A stretch of 53,595 bases of DNA from an uncultured Spirochaetaceae bacterium (GTDB lineage Bacteria; Spirochaetota; Spirochaetia; Sphaerochaetales; Sphaerochaetaceae): positions 1 through 53,595 of the forward strand of contig CALXLE010000090.1 in the NCBI GenBank assembly GCA_944389115.1, in the 5' to 3' direction. Both the position numbers and the translations under genes were made by a program. Position 1 is the first letter of the stretch; the number at the start of each line of letters is the position of its first letter. The notes under the pieces are model-generated. The model worked only from the letters and a program-made list of their open reading frames with translations. It had not been told where the DNA came from and searched no databases. Shown in pieces: positions 34,312 through 41,900 of the stretch.

Positions 34312-35792
34312 GGAGATACAGAATCAGGAAGGATGAGAGCTGCATCTCATGCCTCAGATGCGTGTCTGAATGCTCATTCGGAGCAATCGAGAAAGGAACG
34401 GATAGATCACTGGTTTTCCATCATGACAAGTGCACTGACTGCCAGCGCTGCGTCTCATTCTGTCCGACGGGAGCTATATACATAATGGAGGACGAGAACA
34501 GATTCAGGCAGAACTCTGTATTCAGGGAGGATGACATACGGGAGATACTCCTGCAGGCTGAGACAGGAGGCGTTCTCCTTTCATCCATGGGAGCATCTGG
34601 GAAAAGCGTGCCAATCTACTTCGACAAGCTGCTTCTCAATGCAAGCCAGGTCACAAATCCATCGATTGATCCTCTGAGGGAACCCATGGAAACCGCTGTT
34701 TTCCTGGGACAGAGGCCCGAGGGGATACAGCGTGACCAGAATGGGAATATCGTAGACAATCTTCCCCCGCATCTGGAGCTCAAAACCCCGATAATGTTCT
34801 CAGCGATGAGCTATGGTGCAATAAGCCTTAATGTCCATAAAGCGCTTGCAGCTGCAGCAGAGGAGCTTGGCACATACTGGAATACGGGCGAAGGCGGTCT
34901 TCATGAAAGCCTCTATCCATATAAGGAAAACACTATCGTCCAGGTTGCCTCAGGGCGTTTCGGAGTCCACGGAACATACCTCAATACAGCTGCGGCTATC
35001 GAGATAAAGATAGGACAGGGAGCAAAACCGGGTATAGGTGGACATCTGACGGGAAAGAAGATCATAGGAGATGTCTCGAAGACTAGGATGGTACCAGAGG
35101 GGCTTGATGCTATCAGCCCTGCCCCGCATCACGATATCTACTCGATAGAGGATCTTGCCCAGCTTGTCATGTCGATAAAGGAAGCTACGCACTATACGAA
35201 GCCTGTAATCGTGAAGGCCGCAGCGGTGCACAATATCGCACCGATTGCTTCAGGAATAGCCCGGAGCGGTGCGGATATCATCTCGATTGACGGCTACAGG
35301 GGCGGAACTGGAGCTGCCCCGAAGCGCATCCGAGACAATGTCGGAATCCCGATAGAGCTTGCAATCGCAGCAGTCGACCAGAGACTCAGGGAAGAGAGAA
35401 TAAGGGATAGAGTCAGCATCATAGCATCGGGAGGAATCAGGAACTCATCGGATGCGGTCAAGGCGATAGCACTCGGAGCCGATGCCGTCTCAATCGGGAC
35501 AGCAGCACTATGCGCGCTTGGCTGCCATATCTGCGCATCCTGCCATACAGGGCGATGTGCATGGGGACTTGCGACGCAAGATCCTGTGCTCACAGGAAGA
35601 CTTGATCCAGAAAAAGGCGCAGCGCGGCTTGTGAATCTCGTGAATGCATGGACACGGGAGATCAAGGAGATCATGGGAGGAATGGGAATAAACAGCATCG
35701 AAGCCCTGAAAGGCAATCGCCTAGCACTCAGAGGAGTCGATCTCAATGCGAAAGAACTGGAAGTTCTTGGAATCGGATATGCAGGAGAATGA
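34308..35792 (+). CDS. Glutamate synthase, archaeal-type FMN/Fe-S synthase subunit
   Basis: A 494-residue enzyme that joins ammonia and 2-oxoglutarate to give glutamate, using FMN and iron-sulfur clusters. Residues 1-65 hold two ferredoxin clusters (CISCLRCVSECS, CTDCQRCVSFCP). The catalytic barrel includes FSAMSYGAISLNVHKALAAA, TGEGGLHE, KIGQGAKPGIGGHL, SIDGYRGGTGAAPK and IASGGIRNSSDAVKAIALGA. Near residue 408 is the Cys cluster CHICASCHTGRCAWG. Electrons could come from a ferredoxin or a separate reductase, neither encoded here. Second gene of the operon. Confidence 0.93.
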   Translation: MRRYRIRKDESCISCLRCVSECSFGAIEKGTDRSLVFHHDKCTDCQRCVSFCPTGAIYIMEDENRFRQNSVFREDDIREILLQAETGGVLLSSMGASGKSVPIYFDKLLLNASQVTNPSIDPLREPMETAVFLGQRPEGIQRDQNGNIVDNLPPHLELKTPIMFSAMSYGAISLNVHKALAAAAEELGTYWNTGEGGLHESLYPYKENTIVQVASGRFGVHGTYLNTAAAIEIKIGQGAKPGIGGHLTGKKIIGDVSKTRMVPEGLDAISPAPHHDIYSIEDLAQLVMSIKEATHYTKPVIVKAAAVHNIAPIASGIARSGADIISIDGYRGGTGAAPKRIRDNVGIPIELAIAAVDQRLREERIRDRVSIIASGGIRNSSDAVKAIALGADAVSIGTAALCALGCHICASCHTGRCAWGLATQDPVLTGRLDPEKGAARLVNLVNAWTREIKEIMGGMGINSIEALKGNRLALRGVDLNAKELEVLGIGYAGE

Positions 35793-35793
35793 G

Positions 35794-36486
35794 ATGAAGG
35801 AATTTGATATCAGAAAAGATGGTCATAAGGAGATTATGGTAACGGACTGCCTTGGAGAGAGATATATCGGCTGCGGCATGAAGGACGGGATCCTACATAT
35901 CAAGGGGACGCCTGGCAATGCGCTTGCATCATATCTCGATGGAGGTACGGTGTATGTCGATGGCAATGCCCAGGATGCGGCTGCCGATACGATGAATGCC
36001 GGTCTTCTTGCGATAAAGGGCTCTGCAGGTGATGCCCTTGCATATGGCATGCGCGGAGGTCGGGTCTATGTTCTTGGAGATGCAGGATACAGAGCAGGAG
36101 TCCATATGAAGGCATATGAGGACAAGAAGAGCATCCTTGTCATCGGAGGCAGAGCAGGATCATTCCTTGGAGAATACCTTGCAGGAGGCATCATAATCGT
36201 CCTTGGTCTCGGCTGTGAGGGAAAGAGCATAACAGGTTATTTCTGCGGAAATGGCATGTATGCAGGAACAATCTACCTCAGGACGGACAAAGTCCCCCTC
36301 AACCTCTCCGACAAGCTCATCCGGAGAAATGTCAGTAATGAGGAGAAGGACAGTATCCTCAGCCCCATCATTTCCGATTATGCATCTGTCTTCTCCATTT
36401 CCGCAGAGGATTGCCTCAAGGGAAGCTTCATCGCAATCGAGGCTGACAGATCCAAATCATACAGCCAGCTCTATGCTGCAGTCTGA
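35794..36486 (+). CDS. Glutamate synthase, GXGXG (alpha3) subunit
   Basis: About 230 residues forming a right-handed beta-helix like the C-terminal domain of large bacterial GltB, here a separate gene. Repeats with G at fixed spacing are visible: GGTVYVDGNAQDAAADTM, LAIKGSAGDALAYGMRGGRV and GGIIIVLGLGCEGKSITGYF. It is structural and helps the ammonia tunnel and domain contacts. ATG 35794 is used: AGGAG lies about eight bases upstream and the start is one base after the previous stop. Confidence 0.88.
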   Translation: MKEFDIRKDGHKEIMVTDCLGERYIGCGMKDGILHIKGTPGNALASYLDGGTVYVDGNAQDAAADTMNAGLLAIKGSAGDALAYGMRGGRVYVLGDAGYRAGVHMKAYEDKKSILVIGGRAGSFLGEYLAGGIIIVLGLGCEGKSITGYFCGNGMYAGTIYLRTDKVPLNLSDKLIRRNVSNEEKDSILSPIISDYASVFSISAEDCLKGSFIAIEADRSKSYSQLYAAV

Positions 36487-36494
36487 GGTGCTAT

Positions 36495-38081
36495 ATGTGT
36501 ACAGTATTTGCTTATAGTGGGTCTGCTATCGGACTACCACAGATCAGAGGAATCCTTGAAAGGACACATAGAAGAGGTCCTGATGCTGAGAGGATCATCA
36601 TGCCAGAGAAGGATGTCTACCTTGCCTTCCAGCGGCTCTCGATAATGGGCGTCGATGAAAGGGGGATGCAGCCATTTGAATACAAAGGGAAGTACAGTAT
36701 AACGAACGGTGAAATCTACGGCTTCCGTTCAATCCGCGAGGAGCTTGAGAAGGAAGGCTATATCTTCCACTCAGATTCTGACTGCGAGACAATCCTGTAT
36801 CTCTACGAGAAGCACAGGGAGAAGATGTTTGCTCTCCTCGATGCTGAATATGCGACAGTCATCTATGATAAGGACGATGGATTCATAGCAGCACGCGACC
36901 CGATAGGCATCCGTCCTCTCTTCTATGGCTATGACAGAAATGGAATGATCGCATTCGCAAGCGAAGCATGTCTTCTAACCCCATTCTGCAGCAATGTGCT
37001 GCCCTTCCCTCCCGGCCACTACTGGAAACAAGGGGAGTTCATCTGCTACAGGGATATCTCGAAAGTGCAGGAATATGTTCATGGCAGCGAGGGTGAGATA
37101 GCCGGAAACATACGTGACAAGCTCATAAAGGCCGTTGAGAAGCGTCTTGATTCCGACACGCCTGTGGCATTCCTGCTATCTGGAGGTCTTGACAGCTCCC
37201 TTGTCTGCACGATTGCATCAAGAATCCTCGGGAAGCCCATACGCACATTTTCCATCGGGATGGACAGGGATCCGATAGATTCAAAATATGCAGAACGTAC
37301 CGCAACGTTCCTCGGTTCGGTACATACCAACGTCACGATGACGGAAAAGGATGTCATCACAGTCCTCCCTGAGGTCATAGAAGCACTTGCCACCTATGAC
37401 ATAACAACAATCAGGGCAAGCATCGGAATGTATCTCCTATGCAGATATATCCATGAGAACACCGATGTCAGGGTATTGCTGACGGGAGAGGTCTCCGATG
37501 AGCTCTTCGGATACAAATACACCGATTTCGCCCCAGATGCGGAGGCATTCGAGAAGGAAAGCCAGAAACGGGTGCATGAGCTTTATGCCTATGACGTCCT
37601 TAGGGCAGACAGATGCATTGCCGACAACAGTCTTGAGGCAAGAGTTCCCTTCGGCGATCTCGATTTCGCGTCATATGTACTTTCAATCGATCCAGAGATG
37701 AAGATGAATCGCTCAGGACATGGCAAGTTCCTTCTCCGCAAGGCATTCGAAGGCGGGAACTGGCTCCCTGATGATATCCTCTGGAGGGAGAAGGCGGCAT
37801 TCAGCGATGCTGTAGGACACAGCATGGTAGATGACCTCAAGGCTTATGCTGAGAAGCACTATGAGGGCAGGGATCTGGAAGCTGAATACAGGAAATACCC
37901 GGAGAATGGCAGGCCCTTCACCCCTGAATCGCTCCTGTACCGAGAGATATTCGAGAGCTTCTACCCTGGACAGCACAGGATGATACCCGGCTTCTGGATG
38001 CCGAACAGCAGCTGGCCAGGATGCCAGGTCTCGGACCCTTCCGCAAGGGTATTGTCAAACTACGGCAAGAGCGGAGAGTGA
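36495..38081 (+). CDS. asnB: Asparagine synthase (glutamine-hydrolysing)
   Basis: A 528-residue enzyme that makes asparagine from aspartate, glutamine and ATP. It starts MCTVFAYSG, with Cys2 as the glutaminase nucleophile after Met removal, then THRRGPDAE, SITNGEIYGFRSIREEL and SDCETILYLYE. The ATP-pyrophosphatase half has the P-loop FLLSGGLDSSLV near residue 227 and LLTGEVSDELFGYKY near 332. GAGGTG lies upstream. It ends the glutamate synthase operon, so its expression would share the ANTAR-type leader. It consumes glutamine like its neighbours. Confidence 0.95.
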   Translation: MCTVFAYSGSAIGLPQIRGILERTHRRGPDAERIIMPEKDVYLAFQRLSIMGVDERGMQPFEYKGKYSITNGEIYGFRSIREELEKEGYIFHSDSDCETILYLYEKHREKMFALLDAEYATVIYDKDDGFIAARDPIGIRPLFYGYDRNGMIAFASEACLLTPFCSNVLPFPPGHYWKQGEFICYRDISKVQEYVHGSEGEIAGNIRDKLIKAVEKRLDSDTPVAFLLSGGLDSSLVCTIASRILGKPIRTFSIGMDRDPIDSKYAERTATFLGSVHTNVTMTEKDVITVLPEVIEALATYDITTIRASIGMYLLCRYIHENTDVRVLLTGEVSDELFGYKYTDFAPDAEAFEKESQKRVHELYAYDVLRADRCIADNSLEARVPFGDLDFASYVLSIDPEMKMNRSGHGKFLLRKAFEGGNWLPDDILWREKAAFSDAVGHSMVDDLKAYAEKHYEGRDLEAEYRKYPENGRPFTPESLLYREIFESFYPGQHRMIPGFWMPNSSWPGCQVSDPSARVLSNYGKSGE

Positions 38082-38090
38082 TATGCATGG

Positions 38091-38116
38091 CAGGTGGGGT
38101 TGTATCCCACCTGTCA
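38091..38116. terminator. Shared hairpin between asnB and pyrG
   Basis: GGCAGGTGGG and CCCACCTGTC form a long stem in the 36-base gap between the convergent stops. It has no clear U run in either direction, so it is best seen as a bidirectional weak terminator or mRNA end. Confidence 0.5.
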
Positions 38117-38117
38117 G

Positions 38118-39716
38118 TCAATGAAGAGAAGCCTTAATGAATCCGTCAAAGAGCGGATGCACTCTGTTCGGGCGGCTCTTGAATTCAGGATGGGACTGCA
38201 CGGCGACGAAGAAGCGGCAGGATGGATTCTCCATAGCTTCGACAAGCTTCCCGTCAGGACTTGTTCCGCTGAAGACAATACCGCTATCAGCAATCTGATC
38301 CTGGAATGCAGGAGAAACCTCATAGCGATGCCTATGCCGTTCCTGCACGGTATCCTGTCCATAGAGGCTATGGAGCAGCGTTCCTCTCTGTATTGCGCAG
38401 GGATAGGCGCCAAGACGCATTGTCCCGCCCTTCGCGACGATATTCCTCTGCTCATCCATCAGATCGATCACGCATTCATCACCTTCGGGATCGAATTCCC
38501 TGGAATTGGCATTTTTAAGTCCTGCCAGCGAACGCGCGGCCTCGATTACCGCTATCTGCATGCCAAGGCATATGCCGAGATATGGGACATCATTCTCACG
38601 CGCAAACCTAGCACACTGGATCATGCCCTCGATTCCACGCGATCCAAAGCCTCCTGGAACCAGGATTCCATCGACATCCTTCAGCAGCTGTTCCGGCCCT
38701 ATTTTCTCCACCTCCTCCGTATCGACAAACACAAGCTCGAGGTCAGCATCATTCCAGCTTGCTGCATGGTACAGCGCCTCATTTATCGAAAGATAGGCAT
38801 CAGGCAGTTTCACGTACTTGCCGCAGATAGCGATCCTTACCCTGCGGTCCTTTGGTCTCTCCATGCGTTCGACAGCTGCAGTCCACCCCTCAAGATCGCA
38901 TGGGCCGCAGTTCAGGGATAGCCTCGATACAGCAAAGTCATCAAATCCACGCTCATGGAGAAGCAAAGGAAGCGCATAGATCGGATTGACATTCTCGTTT
39001 CCGATTACCGCTTTCCTGCTGACATTGCAGAACATCGCAAGCTTTGAGAGGATATCATCATCGAGGGTCTTATCGGAGCGGGCAATAATACAGTCCGGCA
39101 TAATGCCCATTCCCTGAAGCTCATGAACAGAATGCTGTCCAGGCTTTGTCTTGTACTCACCGCTGCAGGCAAGGTATGGGACAAGCACAACATGGATGAA
39201 CATCGTGTTATCAACTCCAGCCTCTATGCGGAGCTGTCTTATAGCCTCAAGAAATGGCTGGCTTTCGATATCGCCGATTGTTCCTCCGATCTCGGTTATC
39301 ACGACATCGGCCTCTGTCATCTCTCCAAGAGAATATATCGCAGCTTTTATCTCATCGGTCACATGGGGGATTATCTGGACGGTCTTGCCAAGATACTCCC
39401 CTCGCCTTTCCCTTGTGAGGATATTCCAGAACACCTTTCCGCTAGTGAGGTTGGACTTTCTGTTGAGATTCTCATCGATGAATCTCTCATAATGGCCAAG
39501 ATCGAGATCTGTCTCGGCACCATCCTCCGTCACGAATACCTCTCCATGCTGATACGGGCTCATCGTTCCCGGATCCACATTAAGGTACGGGTCAAGCTTC
39601 TGGGCAGCGACCTTCAGCCCTCGCTGCTTTAGAAGCATTCCAAGACTCGCAGCGCTTACCCCTTTGCCGAGGCCGGATACGACACCACCTGTTACGAATA
39701 TGTACTTGCGATCCAT
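38118..39716 (-). CDS. pyrG: CTP synthase
   Basis: A 532-residue enzyme that aminates UTP to CTP with ATP and glutamine. The synthetase half begins YIFVTGGVVSGLGKGVSAAS and includes KLDPYLNVDPGTMSPYQHGE and EIGGTIGDIESQPF. The glutaminase half has the nucleophile elbow YLGICLGMQIAVIE near residue 377 and the terminal SHPEF block with His and Glu. AGGAGG lies four bases before the ATG. Expression seems to be controlled by the leader terminator described separately; the same leader motif occurs at glnA and the glutamate synthase operon. Confidence 0.97.
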   Translation of the reverse strand: MDRKYIFVTGGVVSGLGKGVSAASLGMLLKQRGLKVAAQKLDPYLNVDPGTMSPYQHGEVFVTEDGAETDLDLGHYERFIDENLNRKSNLTSGKVFWNILTRERRGEYLGKTVQIIPHVTDEIKAAIYSLGEMTEADVVITEIGGTIGDIESQPFLEAIRQLRIEAGVDNTMFIHVVLVPYLACSGEYKTKPGQHSVHELQGMGIMPDCIIARSDKTLDDDILSKLAMFCNVSRKAVIGNENVNPIYALPLLLHERGFDDFAVSRLSLNCGPCDLEGWTAAVERMERPKDRRVRIAICGKYVKLPDAYLSINEALYHAASWNDADLELVFVDTEEVEKIGPEQLLKDVDGILVPGGFGSRGIEGMIQCARFARENDVPYLGICLGMQIAVIEAARSLAGLKNANSREFDPEGDECVIDLMDEQRNIVAKGGTMRLGAYPCAIQRGTLLHSLYGQDTVQERHRHRYEVSPAFQDQIADSGIVFSGTSPDGKLVEAMENPSCRFFVAVQSHPEFKSRPNRVHPLFDGFIKASLH

Positions 39717-39736
39717 GATTCCTCCTGAAAAAAGAG

Positions 39737-39812
39737 AAAAAACGCCTACTCCTGAAAAGAATAGACGTCCTTGTCTTCAGCTGATTATATTGCTTCAGTC
39801 TGTTTTCCTCAA
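39737..39812 (-). promoter_or_regulatory. pyrG leader: promoter, ANTAR-type hairpin and terminator
   Basis: Promoter TTGAGG (39812-39807), 17 bases, TATAAT (39789-39784), start near 39777. P1 is AGAC-AAGGAC-GTCT (39776-39763), loop with A1 and G4, beginning at about +2. The terminator ACGTCTATTC / GAGTAGGCGT (39768-39742, one T-G pair) ends in T6 and uses the 3' arm of P1, so the two exclude each other. No second canonical six-base ANTAR loop is clear. Confidence 0.65.
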
Positions 39813-39828
39813 CAGCATGATTTATAAA

Positions 39829-39846
39829 TCAGAAAACGTTTTCTGA
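39829..39846. promoter_or_regulatory. Perfect 18-bp palindrome, possible repressor operator
   Basis: TCAGAAAACGTTTTCTGA, fully symmetric around CG. It lies between the divergent pyrG promoter (17 bases before its -35) and the poly-G promoter (13 bases before its -35). The AACGTT centre is like LacI-family sites, but no regulator gene is near. Confidence 0.45.
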
Positions 39847-39858
39847 ATTACAAATATC

Positions 39859-39886
39859 TTGACAAACTACTAGGGGGGGGTATGCT
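39859..39886 (+). promoter_or_regulatory. Poly-G phase-variable promoter of lipoprotein 2 (8 G)
   Basis: TTGACA (39859-39864), AACTACTA plus 8 G (39865-39880), then TATGCT (39881-39886). The spacer is 16 bases, near the optimum, suggesting an ON state. Architecture matches the lipoprotein 1 promoter. Confidence 0.72.
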
Positions 39887-39912
39887 CATAACAACGAATC
39901 TAGGAGGATCAC

Positions 39913-40977
39913 ATGAGAAAAACCCTTTTGATTGCATTTGCGATAATCTTTAGCCTTACCGCATGCTCAAATAGACCAGTATTCTGGCTTCCACCAGAAA
40001 TCTTCAATCCAGACCCAGAACCTGTAGAAGAATGCAAGCATATCAATCTGAAAGATGTCTCGGCTTGGTTCGATGGTGAGACTAGCGGACATTACCCCAA
40101 GACCGGCATCTGTGCTGATTGCGGCAAGAAAATCACAAGAAATTCAATAAAAATAGGAAGAGCAGAAGATCTTGCTACATTAGGAAAAGATCTCAGCAAA
40201 TTCTATGACATTGGTTGTTATACAATTTCCATTGTTGATGACATTGATATGACAGGAGAGTCATGGCCATTCATTAAATTGGATGGATATAATTCCGATC
40301 ATTATTATGGTAAGAATTTTGTTATAGACGGCAATGGAAATACAATACGAAATCTTTCTACAGGCAATGAGAGTTCTACAGATGCACAGGGATTTATTGC
40401 TTATGTATGGAGCGCTGTTACCCTGGAAATCCGGGATCTGACATTGGACAATGCTTCAATTGTTGCTTCAAAGACAGCTCCTGCTAATGGTGTAGGCGGA
40501 TTCATAGGATATATTGACTCATCAGCTTCGGTAATCCTTGATGGCTGCCATCTTATCGGGTCTTCTATAACAGGAGGACATTGGGCTGGTGGTATATATG
40601 GTTCCGCAGCAGGAGAAACAACTATTAAAATAAATAATTGCTCAGTCAAGAATACTAAGATTACATCATCAAATGCTTCTATCGGTGGTATTATGGGTCA
40701 TGCAGGCCAAGACGGAAAAACTAAAATCGACGTTTCCGACTCTTCTGTAACAGGATGTACAATTATATCAACAGAAAACAAAAAAGAAGATGGCATCAAA
40801 GCTGGCCATATACTCGGAACCAATGGCGTTGGTGATACAGTATTGAAGAATGTGACATTTGATAATACTAATACCGTAAAATCAAATGATACAGAAGTTG
40901 ACACAGCCTATGGTCGTCTTAAATTCGATGGAGTAGGTTCTCTTACAATTGGTAATGATAAAATTCTAGAAAGCTAA
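39913..40977 (+). CDS. Phase-variable surface lipoprotein 2 with beta-helix-like repeats
   Basis: A 354-residue lipoprotein: MRKTLLIAFAIIFSLTAC gives signal peptide and lipobox. Residues ~35-75 hold paired Cys (ECKH, CADCGKK), a weak version of the Cys module of lipoprotein 1. The rest shows strands and turns of a right-handed beta-helix (NFVIDGNGNTIRNLS, LTLDNASI, VILDGCHLIGSS, SSVTGCTII). AGGAGG precedes the ATG. The gene is AT-richer than its neighbours. Single-gene unit between the poly-G promoter and its own terminator. It is probably surface-exposed; its ligand is not known. Confidence 0.8.
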   Translation: MRKTLLIAFAIIFSLTACSNRPVFWLPPEIFNPDPEPVEECKHINLKDVSAWFDGETSGHYPKTGICADCGKKITRNSIKIGRAEDLATLGKDLSKFYDIGCYTISIVDDIDMTGESWPFIKLDGYNSDHYYGKNFVIDGNGNTIRNLSTGNESSTDAQGFIAYVWSAVTLEIRDLTLDNASIVASKTAPANGVGGFIGYIDSSASVILDGCHLIGSSITGGHWAGGIYGSAAGETTIKINNCSVKNTKITSSNASIGGIMGHAGQDGKTKIDVSDSSVTGCTIISTENKKEDGIKAGHILGTNGVGDTVLKNVTFDNTNTVKSNDTEVDTAYGRLKFDGVGSLTIGNDKILES

Positions 40978-41007
40978 TAATAAAGTTATCTGAAGTTTGA
41001 TACATAC

Positions 41008-41047
41008 ATCCTCCTTGGTCATCCGAGGAGGATATTCTTTCTCTTTT
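41008..41047 (+). terminator. Intrinsic terminator of lipoprotein gene 2
   Basis: ATCCTCCTTGG pairs with CCGAGGAGGAT (one T-G pair) around TCAT, followed by a T-rich tail. Confidence 0.85.
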
Positions 41048-41083
41048 CCTGCTATTTTCGCTTTGATAATTCCTAAGTGGAGA

Positions 41084-41170
41084 AATCGGGCAAGTCTCTT
41101 TCACAAAGCAAAATGTCTCCCTCTAGCTCTATGAAAGTTTACATTGTTCAGCTTAGTTATCTGCCCGATT
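41084..41170. repeat. Nine-base perfect inverted repeat with 69-base interior
   Basis: AATCGGGCA (41084-41092) and TGCCCGATT (41162-41170) lie in the gap between lipoprotein 2 and the convergent operon end. It could be an RNA structure or the ends of a tiny inserted element. No gene lies inside. Confidence 0.35.
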
Positions 41171-41210
41171 AGGATATCACATGGAACAACAGGAAATTAA
41201 GATAGAAGGT

Positions 41211-41570
41211 TCACACACCTGCATTCCTAAGGATCTTCTCAGGATTGCCTCCGTAGGATTTCACAGATGCTGTAAGTGCTTCGACAGACTTCCTGAGCTT
41301 TCTGATCTCCTCATCAGCGCTTATCTGGATTCCCATGTTCTTCAGAAGACTTGGAAATGCCTTTGCGAATTCAGTACAGACTCCATTCCTCCAGTTCTGG
41401 TTCCTGCTTGCGGCGATAAGGACGGAAGCTGCCATCCTAACAACATCCTCGGGAGCAGGATTATTCTGGAAAACGATATTGTAATGCATGTTATCGGTCT
41501 TAAAGACCTGCATCCCAGGCAGTGTTCTTGCCATCTCCGGTGTTATCTTCTGTGCTTCATTGTTCTCCAT
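41211..41570 (-). CDS. Hypothetical protein, 119 residues
   Basis: Not recognised. The protein is soluble: no signal peptide or membrane span. The middle has NNPAPEDVVRMAASVLIAAS and NWRNGVCTEFAKAF; the C-terminal third (ADEEIRKLRKSVEALTASVK) looks like a short coiled coil. AAGGAGGAG lies upstream of the ATG, 18 bases after the MGMT-like gene, so it is the last gene of the operon that starts at hydA. Confidence 0.65.
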   Translation of the reverse strand: MENNEAQKITPEMARTLPGMQVFKTDNMHYNIVFQNNPAPEDVVRMAASVLIAASRNQNWRNGVCTEFAKAFPSLLKNMGIQISADEEIRKLRKSVEALTASVKSYGGNPEKILRNAGV

Positions 41571-41588
41571 ATTATTCTCCTCCTTTCT

Positions 41589-41900
41589 CTATTTCCAGTC
41601 CCATCGGCACTTTGGAAGATCGACATGATCATAATCAGCAAAGGGTACGCCCTCGCCCTCAAGCAATCCATGCTGCTCCTTCCAGCCAGGGACAAGCCGT
41701 CCTGCATGGTTGACTACCCTGTGGCATGGGTATTCGCCATAGTATTCAGAAAGACTGCAGATTCTCCCAATCAGCCTTGAGCGGTTCTCCATACCAAGTA
41801 CCCTTGCGATATCCCCATAGGTTGAGACAAAACCGGGAGGAATTTCCCCGATTGCGGACAGCACTTCGTATATGAGCTCATCGGTAAGAACCTTCCCCAT
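41589..41900 (-). CDS. MGMT-family (alkyltransferase-like) DNA-binding protein
   Basis: A 103-residue protein equal to the C-terminal DNA-binding/active-site domain of O6-alkylguanine-DNA alkyltransferase. IPPGFVSTYGDIARVLG is the helix-turn-helix part, followed by EYPCHRVVNHAGRLVPGW. The PCHRV motif keeps the alkyl-acceptor Cys, whereas true ATL proteins replace it with Trp, so suicide repair is possible; some stand-alone MGMT-domain proteins with this motif have no tested activity. The start overlaps the upstream stop (TGATG). It lies at the end of an envelope-gene operon. Confidence 0.85.
   Translation of the reverse strand: MGKVLTDELIYEVLSAIGEIPPGFVSTYGDIARVLGMENRSRLIGRICSLSEYYGEYPCHRVVNHAGRLVPGWKEQHGLLEGEGVPFADYDHVDLPKCRWDWK

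Noticed and set aside
41181-41780. 199-codon plus-strand frame opposite the hypothetical and MGMT genes
   Set aside because: It opposes two genes with good ribosome sites, one of a known family.
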